Assembly (NCBI GenBank): GCA_022496805.1
Contig: CM040100.1
Span: forward strand, 22,411,009 to 22,475,008
Direction of reading: 5' to 3'
Length of the DNA: 64,000 nt
DNA from: Pohlia nutans
Taxonomy: Eukaryota; Streptophyta; Bryopsida; Bryales; Mniaceae
The position numbers were made by a program, and so were the translations under genes. Under the pieces are notes generated by a model that had not been told where the DNA came from, made no database searches, and saw only the letters and a program-made list of their open reading frames with translations. Below, one piece after another: positions 1 through 10,631 of the stretch (position 1 is its first letter; the number at the start of each line of letters is the position of its first letter).

Positions 1-59
1 CATTATGTCTGATAACACTCTCAACAGACTGAGTAACACGTGTTCAATTTGTTTGTCAG

Positions 60-1950
60 ATGCGTGGAATTACACTACCATTTATTGTCAGTGCAATGTC
101 ATGTCCACCGACATTATCGCTGGAAGGAACTTTGTTGGTACATTCTGAACTCCTTTTAATCACTCTCTATTATCACATTTTGGTATCTGCATGGAATATT
201 TGAATATATTGTGTACACTCTTCAATATCACATTCTAGTATCTGTAGAGATTGTGTACACTTGTGATTGGACGTTCTGAACTCCTGTACGTTGGTTACCA
301 AAGAGGTGATATAAAAGAGTCCTAATTGTAGACATGTGATTGGAGAATCTTCATGTCATGTTCTGAACTAAGTCACTGTACTTGCTAAAGGTGTGACATA
401 AAAGAGTTCCGAAAGTAATGCTTTGGGTTCCTTGCTAAATTTTGAACTTATTTTTGGATCACGCTTATTGTTCAGATCTAACCATAAAATGTTTCACAGG
501 CTGGTAGGGATTTCAAATTCTTGAGCTTCAGTATGACCACCTGCTTCATTGGCGGTACCATCATGCTCCTGGTATGTGAAGTTTTTTTTCCACATGTTTC
601 AATGGCTAGCTTGACCCTGAAGGACCAAGGATTCATGATCTAAAAATGACAAATTCAATGATAAATATGATTCAGATGGGACCAAATTTTATATTACCAA
701 AATTAGTGAAGAACATTGCGTGTGTTGGTCAAAAACAAATAAACTTGAACAAAAAGAAGTCCATATGAGACCTCCTCAAAACTGCTTAAAAAAACATGAG
801 GCCCAGTTTGAGATTCTTGGTCCTTTAGGGGTTAATTGACTATTTCATTTATAAATTACATGAACTGGCCCTTCCTCTTCATTTAAATCTTTTTTCTGGT
901 GCTTGAAGTATTAAATGTTTAGCATTTTAAAAACAAAAAAAATTAAAAATGATAACAGGCATAATGCATGTAGTTCAAACACACAAATGTGATGTTTCAT
1001 TTTTGGTGTGCGCAGACATGTAGACATCTAGATTTTGGACTTCAAGGCAGTTGGTGGACGCTGGCTTCTTTCCAATGGGTAAGCTGTCGTCCTTATTACA
1101 ACTTTTAGTTGCTCTTTTGTACTCTTGCTCTTTGCCTCCATGTACACCCAAACCTCTTTAATGTCATAGACTAGGCACTCAAAATGCATGTGATTCTATG
1201 GGGTTTTGTGACAAGTAATAGTGTTGCATGTAAAAGTGACATTAAAGAAGTATATGCACTAGTAGGAATTTGGTCCTTTGCGACTTGTTTTTTTACTCAA
1301 ATGGTCCTTTAGGGCTCAATTTAAAAAAACAATTGAGTCTAGGGACCATTTCAGTCATAAAAGACTAGTCACTAACACGAACACAAGCTACACAAAGGGC
1401 CAAATTTCTACTAGTGATGGGGTTGTAAGCTAGTCAAGAACCCTTATCACACTTGTTGAACTCTTTATTATCACATTTGTATGCAACTTGTGATGCATAC
1501 AATGAAAGTAGAATGTGAATTTTGAATTGGGTTTGCATTTCTGTTCTACAAGGTTTGGTGAGAGAACCCAAAATCTATGGAGTTTTGTAACATTGTAACA
1601 ATCGAAAGTGTTGCATGTAAAAGTGATATTAAATAAGTACTTGGGATAGAAAGCTAATTTAGAGTCTCTTTTTTACACTTGTCAAACTCCTTGTTATTAC
1701 ATTTATATGCAACTTCTTGTGACATTGAAAGTGAGTTGTGAACTGCATTTGAACGTCAGGTTTTGTGAGAGAACAGTTTTGTGATATCAAAGCGGTCTGA
1801 TTAACAATTTCTGTCAATTGTTAAGCTAACAAACAGATTTATTTGACTTGGCAGGCACGTTTTGTTTTGAGTTATATTCGACTTAAGGGTGCCAAGAGCA
1901 TTTTAGCCGACGTTCCCGAGCCCCAGTTGCAGAAAGCCCTGGCGGACTGA
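60..1950 (+). CDS. MATE transporter, EDS5/DTX46-47-like, 3' part only
   Basis: C-terminal end of a multidrug-and-toxin-extrusion membrane transporter; the 5' part lies outside the window. Four exons can be joined, all in phase 0 with GT..AG introns: 60-137, 500-571, 1016-1078 and 1855-1950 (TGA at 1948), giving 102 residues. The first ends in SLEGTLL and the second opens with AGRDFKFLS. The third contains DFGLQGSWWTLASFQW and the fourth starts ARFVLSYIRL. This order (SLEGTLLAGRD, then a GxW..FQWARF block) matches the last membrane helices of the plastid-type MATE proteins EDS5/DTX47 and DTX46. In Arabidopsis EDS5 exports the salicylate precursor isochorismate from the chloroplast; carrying that substrate over to this gene would be inference. 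Introns 2 and 3 hold MITEs (611-835 and 1257-1416). Confident on family, moderate on exact ortholog. Confidence 0.8.
611..835. mobile_element. TTAA-type (piggyBac-like) MITE in MATE intron
   Basis: 225 bp with inverted ends TTGACCCTGAAGGACCAAG and, reverse-complemented at the right, TTAACCCCTAAAGGACCAAG. The flanking TTAA is mutated to TTGA on the left. No coding capacity. It lies in the intron at 572-1015 and belongs to the TTAA-CCC family seen across the window. Confidence 0.7.
1257..1416. mobile_element. CACTA-type MITE in MATE intron
   Basis: 160 bp beginning CACTAGTAGGAATTTGG and ending CCAAATTTCTACTAGTG, so the termini are inverted repeats starting with CACTA. Both sides carry the 3-bp duplication ATG (1254-1256 and 1417-1419), the size expected for the CACTA (En/Spm) superfamily. 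Non-coding; located in the intron at 1079-1854. Confidence 0.85.
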
Positions 1951-3288
1951 AGTGATCCACAATCCGGAATTTTTAATTTTTTTTAAATATTGAAAAGCAT
2001 ACCTTGTTGCAATCCACATTACATTCATGTTTCCTTGAGACGGCATGGTCTTTTATTAGATCCTTCAGTGATACTGTTATATATATTTCTATTCATGTAA
2101 ATTCCATGTAATTTCAGTGTGTTATACACTAACCCTTGAGCAATAGCCCTGATTAGTATTGAATTGTTATAGCTTGTATTGTGGAGTCTGCCGACCCATA
2201 ATATGACATTGAATTGAAGCCACATGGGCCTCCGGTAGAATTCTGAAGGACATCTTAGTGCCTAGGGTGCTGTTCATTGCCCTAGTAGTTCTATGGTGTA
2301 TTTTTTTCTTCCAAACGATGATAACAAAAATAGGAAAATTAAGCGTATTTTTCAACTGTTGCCAACTCATTTGTACAATGTGAATGGTTGGTGAGATCAT
2401 ATCAAGGATTCAAACTGTATTCTTTGTCTTTGAAAATGAGATTTTTGGTGTGCCTCATTTTAATCATTAATAGAATGAAGAAAACATTTTTATGAATTGT
2501 AAAATAACAAGTAAGTTTAGTAAGTTTAGCATATAGTTGACATGTAAGTTTAGCAAGTGCCAAAGTGTCAGAATCATTGAGGATTTATAAAGTGAGGGGG
2601 GTTTCTTCATATATTGTATGTGAGGGTTAGATTCAGACAACTTGGTGTCAAAATTGAATTTCTACATTTGATTTTGAGAGGTCCACGCCACCCTCAACCA
2701 ATCACAAGATGACATGTGGCACTTTTGAGAAAAAAGAATTAATTCATGTTGAAACCGATCATGAAAGCAATAATATTGTACATGATATTCATCAAAGCAA
2801 TCAATAACTATAAACAATCAATTTTTATAAAAGTGAAAATGAAGTTAGATACGTAGAAGTTGGGAAAAATAAATTGAATAATATTTTATGCTCTCAAAAT
2901 GTAATTGGGGATGTATGTCCATTGATAGGTGTATATTCATGTATTACATAGAATTTGGGGGTATATGTTAATGAATTGCCGAAGTTGTGAGTGTCTGAAT
3001 GACAATCAAATTTTTACATAAGAATCATAATCCTAAACCCTTAACCAAATATTCTTTTCATCTTTGTGAATTGAAATTTTATATTCATTGAAAGTCATTT
3101 TTTCTAATTTTAGTTAACCAAATTTGAGAAAAAACAGAAATAGTAATAGAAAGCTTGTTTTTTATGACATATTTTGGAGCAATAAAAAAATGTGGTAAAT
3201 TGGTCTATTGAAGTAAAATTTTACATCTTTGAAAAAAATGCTTAAAAAAAATGTGGGAGTTTGAAAAAATGGAGAAAGACCTTGAACG
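1951..3288. other. AT-rich intergenic, no gene seen
   Basis: 3' flank of the MATE gene followed by AT-rich sequence. No ORF here has recognisable protein similarity, and no repeat with clear ends was found. Confidence 0.5.
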
Positions 3289-3523
3289 TTGAACCTTTAA
3301 AGGTCCAAAGAGCCCTTTTCGACCAGTATTATACACCAATATTCCATTGTGTTTGACATGGTTCTGCATCTCTTATGGGTTTAAGATCAAAATTGAAGTT
3401 AAAATTCACGTCGACATGATTTTGATGAGCTATTGGGGTCTCAATTTGGAACTTTCTATTTGCAACAAATTTTAAATATTCGCCAACGTATCTACTATCC
3501 CCATCAGCCCTTTTAAGGGTTAA
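3289..3523. mobile_element. TTAA-type MITE remnant, family A
   Basis: Left end TTGAACCTTTAAAGG, right end CCCTTTTAAGGGTTAA. The interior (CCAGTATTATAC..., GGTTCTGCA, GCTATTGGG.TC.CAATTTGGAAC) is repeated at 21093-21262, which identifies it as a dispersed copy. The right end abuts the stress-motif promoter block of the next gene. Confidence 0.6.
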
Positions 3524-3534
3524 GGGTTAAGTAG

Positions 3535-3641
3535 GTCGGCGTCACGCTTCGTCGGTCCAGCTCTTCCTTCCACGTGTCACACAGAAACGTCGGCGTCGTT
3601 GCCAGCTCCCACCTTGCGTGGGCGCAAAGAACAATGTCGGT
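3535..3641 (+). promoter_or_regulatory. Stress-type promoter cluster: DRE/CRT cores and ABRE/G-box
   Basis: Four reverse-orientation DRE/CRT cores (GTCGGC at 3535 and 3589, GTCGGT at 3551 and 3636; complement RCCGAC) surround one ABRE/G-box CACGTGTC at 3571-3578. All lie 270-380 bp before the start codon of the ERD7-like gene. DREB/CBF factors bind RCCGAC, and ABF/AREB bZIP factors bind ACGTGTC. The combination fits a dehydration-responsive gene; function is inferred from motif content. Confidence 0.55.
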
Positions 3642-3802
3642 AGCTCCCCCGTGTCGATCACCCTCTCCAACCGCCTTCCATAAAATCATCCTCATGTACT
3701 AATCAACCTCCCAGGAACCCAAAAACCACAATCAATTTGCGCAACCACAGATATCATCGTAGAAGCAATCCACCCGCCACAGAAATCCCACCTTACACAC
3801 CG

Positions 3803-3902
3803 AGAGTGCCATTCTTGCAATCAGCAAATCGTGATTTTCTTCAGAGATCCCACAGCCAGAGTGACATTCTTAGTTACAATCAGGAGAGCGTGATTTTTTT
3901 TC
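3803..3902 (+). repeat. Imperfect direct duplication in 5' leader
   Basis: AGAGTGCCATTCTTGCAATCAG...CGTGATTTTCTTC at 3803-3842 is repeated imperfectly as AGAGTGACATTCTT...CAATCAG...CGTGATTTTTTTTC at about 3857-3902, directly before the ATG at 3913. It probably lies in the 5' UTR of the senescence-domain gene. Confidence 0.6.
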
Positions 3903-3912
3903 TTTTGTGAGG

Positions 3913-6744
3913 ATGGGAGGTCAAGAGGAGAATCAGGCTGTGAGTTACCCGAGCGTGGAACCCGAAGCAACGCAGAGCCGGTTCGCAGCGAACGCGAGCT
4001 CGTCGCTGTACCCGGAGATTCGTGACGAGGGCGCCATGGCCCCCCCCGCGGCGTTCGAGGAGGTTCTGGTATCGATTCCGGGCGCCATGGTGCACCTGGT
4101 GGACGCTGTGGAGAGCGTGCTGCTGGGCAGCGGGGAGTTGTCCGTGGTGAAGATCAGCCAGAGCCAGGACGACCAATTGCAAGGCGTGGTGGCGTTCGTG
4201 CGCGTGGGGGAGGAGTTGCGGTGGCCGCTCATGCGTGACGAGCAGGTCGTCAAGCTCGACCCCATCCACTACGTCTTCTCGCTCCCCGTCGTCGACGCCA
4301 CGACCACTACTACCACCCCTGAGGTACCAATCGCTTGAATCCTATCACGCAGATTTCTTTTTCTTTTTCTTCTTCCCGAAACAATTAATCTGTGTACACT
4401 TGCCTGTATTGACATTTGATCGTCTCAATGATTCGATCATCACACAGAAGTTGACCTCTTTTCGTAGATTGAAATGTTTTCGTTTCTTTTGGTTAATTAC
4501 CAACATGACGATTGATACTTGGCTTCAAAGGTCGTTGCAGTGGTGTCCATACGAGCTAATGATCTTTGCTTTCAAAGTATTCTTGATTTGAAATCGGACA
4601 CTTACGTTTCGGACTGGACTTGATTGCAGGGAGTGACGCAGCCTGCTCAAAGTGGGGAGAATATGCATTACGGAGTGACATTCTCAGCACCAGAACACGA
4701 GGAGGAATTGAAGCTCCTGGACGACCTGCTGGGGTTTTACAGCTTCTTCTCTCTGCCCACGCTTGTGCATGGAGACAAAGAAAAAGAGGCCGCCGAGAAT
4801 CGCATGGACACCAAGGGCGCTGCCATTGTTCCGGCGTCTGTGGTTTCTGGCGATGGCCAGCAGGTGCTAAATCAATCCCTCTCTCTCTCTCTCTCTCTCT
4901 CTCCCTCATAACATGGAAGGCAACTGGTTTCATCACATAGTTCCTTCCTTTTTTTTCTGTTTCTTTTATTGTAATCACTTTGAGCATTTTAACATATGTA
5001 GAAAGGTGATTTTTGAGAGATCACTATAAAGACCACTTTGGATATAAGAGCCAAATCTGTATTGATCAAATTTGTATCACTCATTCAAAGTGGGAGGTTG
5101 TAGAGTACTATGGAAGGTCGGTAGGCAACTCTATTTCCATTTTCAAAGTTCAGTGGTCGTAGACATTTAGCCAAGTCATGTTATACTAGTAGCTAATAAG
5201 TCGAATGGATAGATGAGAGTTGGTTTTTTGGTAACAAGGGTTAGTATAGGAGACGGACTAACGGTTTGAGTATCCTGTTAAATTGGCATGTGCAGATCAC
5301 AGAGCAGAACCAGAGAATGTTCTGGACAGAGATGGCGCCCAATGTGGATGACTACGGCAACAGTGTGGCCAAGGCAATAGCCTCTGGCACAGGCCAGATC
5401 ATCCGGGGCATCTTTTGGATTCGGGACTCCACCGTCCAAAAGCTGGAGAGTGGCTCGCTCAGCTTGACCCGAAACTCCGACCCGACAGACAGTCCTAGCG
5501 ATGTCAGCCCCGGCACACTGCGTAATCTGCACAGGTCAGATTCTTGCTTCTCTTGCCATTCTTCACAGGAGCGTATCTACTTTTGTATACTTTAGTAAGT
5601 CTTAAGTAAGATCTTCCCTACTTATAGCATATTCATGACCTACCCATGATGGGTTGTGATATTTAGCAGCTCTTATATATGTGGTGCTTTTGAACGAAAT
5701 TGAATATGTTTCTGACGTTTGAAGTGTTTCGTTGCAAAGCCAACGATTGAATAATATGTTAAATTCTGACGTGTGAAGTGTTTGTATTAATTATTGCAGA
5801 GTGAATGACCTGTCGAAGGCAACAGACAATTTTGCCAAGAGTGTGTTGTCAGGTGTGGTGTCGACTGTGGCGTTTATTCCGAACGCCATAGCCAATTCCA
5901 GTGTGGGACGCGCGTTTTTCAAGACTGGCCCTGGAGAAGTGGCCTTGGCTTCTATGATTTCATTTTGTGAGTACATAATTTTCAAACCCCCAGGCACTTC
6001 TTCCTTGGAATGCTCAATCATGTTTTTGTGTCTTACTACCCCATAGAGCATCTCCTTTAAAATATCTCTCTCCACAGCCTTCACATGTGTCCAATCACAT
6101 GTGTCTAAATATTCTCTAGACTGTGATGATAGTAACGAGGTCAGAGTGCACACTAACACTGAATGACGTTTTCTTTTGGTAACACTAATTACAAACACTA
6201 AAACTAAACTTGCAGTCACCATCATATTAGTGCTAAACATCAACTAGACACTCGATTGGCTGTTCCTGAATAGCATGATACATTTTTCAATAGCGTAATC
6301 AACACTTACTATTGGATGCTATGCATTAAACATCATAATTATTGTTCTTGAATAGCTAGCGTGGCCTACAGTGAGTTCTCACAACTACTAAAGAATGTTA
6401 TATATATAATTCTAGAATGATCAACTGTAATAGCAGCTAATTAAAAGAATGTTACGTATTCAATCTGGTGATGGGGGTGTGCAGGGAAATTGTTTGATGC
6501 GGTAGAGCAAGCGTCAAGGGACGTGTTGAAAACGGGTACAGCAGCAGCAGCCACGGTGGTGACGCACAAATATGGAGAGCCGGCAGGGAAGGCAACAGGA
6601 GACACGCTGGGCACTGCAGGTCATCTGGTGGGCACTGCCTGGAGCGTCGCCAAGCTTCCCAAAGCGTTGAATCCCACGGCGGCTTTGAGGCCCACGCGAG
6701 CTACTCTCATGGGCCTCAACAACTCTCCTAAAAAATTGACTTAG
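3913..6744 (+). CDS. Senescence-domain protein, ERD7-like
   Basis: Five exons in consistent phase: 3913-4323, 4630-4863, 5296-5534, 5800-5966 and 6485-6744 (stop TAG), totalling 436 residues. I use the ATG at 3913; a GTG two codons earlier is not a credible start. The N-terminal part (about residues 47-130) has VLVSIPGAMVHLVD and HYVFSLPV. The C-terminal senescence domain (about 232-425) shows GNSVAKAIASGTGQIIRGIFW, then KATDNFAKSVLSGVV, FKTGPGEVALASMISFW, LFDAVEQASRDVL and GTAGHLVGTAWSVAKLPKALNP. This is the order found in plant ERD7 and senescence/dehydration-associated proteins, which bind lipids and remodel membranes under cold and drought. No transmembrane helix or signal peptide is evident. 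The Ala/Gly-rich helical C-terminus is typical. Promoter motifs upstream fit stress control. Intron 2 begins with a CT microsatellite. Confidence 0.9.
4879..4903 (+). repeat. (CT)n microsatellite
   Basis: About twelve CT dinucleotides just inside intron 2 of the ERD7-like gene, immediately after the donor site. Confidence 0.95.
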
Positions 6745-7071
6745 AGATAATGCATTCTTGCTTTGCTGGATTGTAGATTTTGAGTGAGGTTTTGATCATA
6801 TGGAAAGAGCATCATTCTGTTCTAAGGGCAAATTTAGATGTATATTTTCTGTGCAATGATCTTTCAGGTAGTACGGTAGCAAGGTAGAGCATTCTATATG
6901 CATGCGTCAGTGACTCGGTGTGATTTCTGGGGAGATTTATATAGCTGTGCAGAGAGAGATCTTTGGGTATGAGAGCCAAATATTTTGTATGAGATAAAAA
7001 TTTTGTATGAATTTTATTGTGCAATTTCAAGGTTGAGCTATTACATGCAAAGACAATGGTCATAAATGCTA
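6745..7071. other. 3' flank of the ERD7-like gene
   Basis: AT-rich sequence after the stop codon; no feature seen before the transposon boundary at 7072. Confidence 0.5.
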
Positions 7072-8236
7072 CTCCCTCTGTCCGGAAATGATTGTCCTTA
7101 GTTTTTGGCACTGTTTTTCCCAAAACAATTGTCCTATGTTTTATAGTTCAAATGTGAGCCCTGTGGGGTACACAATGAGCGACAAAAACTACATATTGTA
7201 GACATGTCAATGACCACACAGTTCCGATTTTAGTACATATGCCATTGACCGCACAATTTCACCGCACACAACATTCAATAGCTTACAGCAGCTCTGCCTT
7301 GCCCCATAAGAGAATGTGAAGCATATTTCACACCCAACATGACTTCATTAGTAGCTAATTGGATAGGTGGAGTTCCAAGGTGATGAGTAGAGTGCATGAA
7401 GGAAAGGCAGAGCAGAGCCTATGGAGGCTACTAAATGTTATAGCACAATTTCAATAGAAATGTAAGGTATTGCCCAATCACTGCACGTTGTGTAGTGATG
7501 GGCTCCAAGTAATTTCCATTAAAAATCATACCCAATGTATTTGACGTGCAATAAAAGTTATTGTACAACACATTTTTTTAGTGGGATTTTTTCAAGGTAG
7601 CAAAGAACTTTTGTTTTTCCATAGGTAGAACGACACACTTTGGAATGTAGCCGGTAAGGAAAACATGTATAGAATTATCCATATATATATATATATATAT
7701 ATTCTCATTCATAATCCATAAATTTATCTATTGTGAAGCACTTTCATCCAAATAGTGGCGATTTTAGTATATTTTTGAAAATACTTTGGCAATTTCATCC
7801 ACTTTTTTGCCCATTTTTTCCAATGTAAGGTTTTTTAACCCTCGTAAGTTGTACCAAGGAATAAAAATCATTACACGAGAATCACTATTGCGGATTCTAG
7901 AATATTGGATATGCCATGTAATTCTTTACCTAAAGAATGATGGTGGAGAGTTGTAAGCCCATAGTAGCCCCACCTCAAGAATCATATGCTTTGAATTTTT
8001 TATGTTTCATGCAGTGAGAGCAAAAGGATGAACCTTTGCAAGGGCTAAAGAACCTTATCTAGCCACTTCCAAAACGTAGTAAGATTTAGGCTAAAATTAG
8101 CCAGCAAATTAAAAGCTGCATACTACTATCAAAGATAGATAATTTTTCGAGTACTGAGATGGCTTTTTTTGGCAAAAGAAGCATTAAGTGAAAATATTTA
8201 AAAAAAAATAGGATAGTTATTTTTGGACAGAGGGAG
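7072..8236. mobile_element. Tc1/mariner (Stowaway-type ends) non-autonomous element
   Basis: Left end TA|CTCCCTCTGTCCGGAAATG, right end ATTTTTGGACAGAGGGAG|TA. These are inverted termini of the CTCCCTCYGTCC type used by plant mariner-like elements and Stowaway MITEs, with the TA target duplication at 7070-7071 and 8237-8238. At 1165 bp it is long for a MITE, yet no transposase frame is visible, so it is probably a deletion derivative. It contains a (TA)n tract near 7680-7700. Confidence 0.75.
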
Positions 8237-8403
8237 TAACTAAAAGTCCAAGTGTATAAATAACCAAGTAGATGAGTTGTTGGTAATAGGTGTTGATATG
8301 GTACATGGAATCAAGTTGAGGATCAAGTCCCTAATCGTTTTAGTATCTTTTTAAATACGGAGTTTTTGTCTAGATCGCACCATCTTATTACTCTTGTTTG
8401 TAT

Positions 8404-8490
8404 CAGCATTTTTTTTCTGGCGACAAAAATTTGCTGGCAGCTGCTTCGAAGCAGCTGCCAGCAACTTTTTGTCACCAGAAAAAAACGCTG
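8404..8490. mobile_element. 87-bp palindromic MITE, hAT-like
   Basis: Almost the whole element is one palindrome centred on TTCGAA at 8445-8450. Left arm starts CAGCATTTTTTTTCTGG; right arm reverse-complemented starts CAGCGTTTTTTTCTGG. Flanks are GTTTGTAT on the left and GGTTGTAT on the right, 7 of 8 matching, consistent with an 8-bp hAT-type duplication. Transcripts would fold into a long hairpin. Confidence 0.7.
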
Positions 8491-10157
8491 GGTTGTATGC
8501 ATTACGCAAGAATCTCTTTATCCGGGGTTGTGGAACAATCTATGTGCTGTCTTGTTCCAAGTTATTGTACGATTCTAGATATCAATTAAGTTCCTTGTTC
8601 CCCTTGCAAGATTGATCTTTGCACATCTTCTATTCTAGTTCTTTTGTCCCGAACAAATACAATCTTTTTATAATCTATATATTAATTCATACTTAATGCT
8701 TAAGAAATGCTATGCTACGATTATTTGGATGATATCTTTTTAATTAAATTGTTAGACAAAATACATTGTCCAAAAATCATTGGAGAAACCCTTCAGAAAC
8801 CCTCAACAAGGCCTTTACAATGTTCTTGCTAAATTTGAGGTTTGATAGATTTGGGTGTTAGCTTGTGTAATTTGTGATAGTTCGAAGAGCTGACCAATTA
8901 AAAGAGTCCTACATCTCAAGTACATCCAACCTCCATTAGGGGAAAGATGGAGCCTCAATAAGGCCTCTACTTTGGATCAGTTGAAGTTAGTTGGGTAGAA
9001 TAAAAATAATTTAAAATAAATAAATAAATCGCAGTCTCACGTGAACGACGGTCTGCCATGTTAGACTGCGAATTTTATTTAATTTTTTTTTGATTGAGTG
9101 TTGTTGGTTCACTACTGATCAGCAAATGAGATAGGGGAAAAATATATAAATAATAATCTATAACGGAGACCACCTTGTACTCCCTCCTCTTGGCGACTTG
9201 TTGAGGATTCAAGGTTTTTCTATCGATACTATTGACAATAATACCAAAATCGCTTGAAGAGGGTGTAATGCAAGGATAATATCATTAGATTTTGGATAAA
9301 TGTACATGTTTCTATGTTTTACTACTTATTGCAGGCATGCACAATCTCTATTATATAATAAATTAGGTTGGCATCATAAGTGAGAATTCAATACGACAAA
9401 TTTATTGGTGAAAATTTCCTTGCATGTGTGCATGTATGCATAACCTCTATTATACGATAGAGTAGGTTGGCCCGTGTTGGCATTCAATGCAATAGTTCGA
9501 CAATGCAAACATCTTTAGATGCGTATATGTGTGCTCTATAGTAAATTATATAATAAACTAGGTAGGCTCATGCCTATACTCAACGTGATTTTTTTGTGGG
9601 GAATCATTGTAGAGAGTGTGCGTGCTCACATATACCAAAATAAATTTTTTGTCACTAAAGACATGTCACAATGGACATTTGGTCATTAAGGACATGTGTA
9701 GTTGTACAAGGGTTCTACTAGTGTATTAGAACCCAACATCATTGTTCCAGAGGCGAAATCGTCATCACGTGAAACGTGAGTGCTTGCGTGCACGATACTA
9801 CGTTATATAATAAACCAGGTAGCCTGTTGGAGCACGGCACGACTGTTCCAATGGGTGGAACCATCATGGAGAGCATGCATGTATGCATTTACTACCTTGC
9901 CTTATACCATACTCGGGTATCAGGATTTGCAATTTGTGTTGAGTATTTAATTAGAGTGTCGAAATGATACGAATATTCTTCGATATTCGGTGGATATTTT
10001 CAAAGATTCTCTTTCTCACCATAGAAAATTAAAAAAATTTGAAAAAAGAATTTACTAAAAATTTGGGCATCTCTTTTCATAATTTTTTTTTTGCCGACCC
10101 TGAAGGCCGAGTACGGTATGCACTCCAAAACGCAGATACAGGGAAAGGGTTGGTGTT
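8491..10157. other. Intergenic with diverged repeats
   Basis: No gene recognised. Between about 9340 and 9830 a motif resembling TATATAATAAACTAGGTWGGC recurs four times at irregular spacing with similar flanks (GCATGYNTGCA...), indicating an old tandem or TE-derived array. Related strings occur near 50600-50700 and 51715-51760. A short inverted repeat (ATCGCAGTCT/AGACTGCGA) sits at about 9028-9073. Confidence 0.45.
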
Positions 10158-10311
10158 AGGCCCAAGACCGGTCTTCGGTGACCCTATTCAGCACTGGGCA
10201 ATCGGACCATCTTGCACCGTCGGATTCTGGTCCATCCAGGCCGTTGGCATTAGGGTTTGGCGCTCAGTTATAGCTCAAGGTCGACTTTCTCTCTCTCTCT
10301 TTTCCTCCTGG
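10158..10311 (+). promoter_or_regulatory. eL13 promoter: site II, telo-box, pyrimidine leader
   Basis: AGGCCCA (site II, TGGGCCT on the other strand) at 10158-10164, a telo-box TTAGGGTTT at 10250-10258, and a pyrimidine-rich CTCTCTCT stretch at about 10288-10311. Another telo-box-like TTTAGGGTTT lies at 10573-10582 inside the leader intron. Site II plus telo-box is the known signature of plant cytosolic ribosomal-protein promoters. Confidence 0.6.
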
Positions 10312-10631
10312 TCCCCATCGCCAGCGTCTCGCTCCATCGCAAGCGTCTTGGAGGTAAGTTACACCTTCGAAACAATCCCCTTTGCAATTGCCGTTGTTGA
10401 TACCATATCTGGTAGGGTTTCAGAACTCTACAAGTTCTAATGTAGCCGAGCTGTCCACTTTGTCGTTCTCTCGGGCTTTCTCCATTCATGGCACAGAGTA
10501 TGGCGAGGACTTGAATGGCAGATAGGATCCCCTTCCGAGCATGCATCGAATGTGATTGTGTTGAGCTGTAGGTTTAGGGTTTAAGGCTTGTCGTCGTTGC
10601 TGATGATGTGATTTTTTTTAGGGCGGGAACC

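Noticed and set aside
3880..4269. 129-codon ORF antisense to the ERD7-like exon 1
   Set aside because: Shadow of the GC-rich coding exon on the other strand; the sense frame has clear family motifs.
10039..10440. 133-codon ORF before eL13
   Set aside because: Lies in the promoter and leader, including the pyrimidine tract and leader intron; no family similarity.
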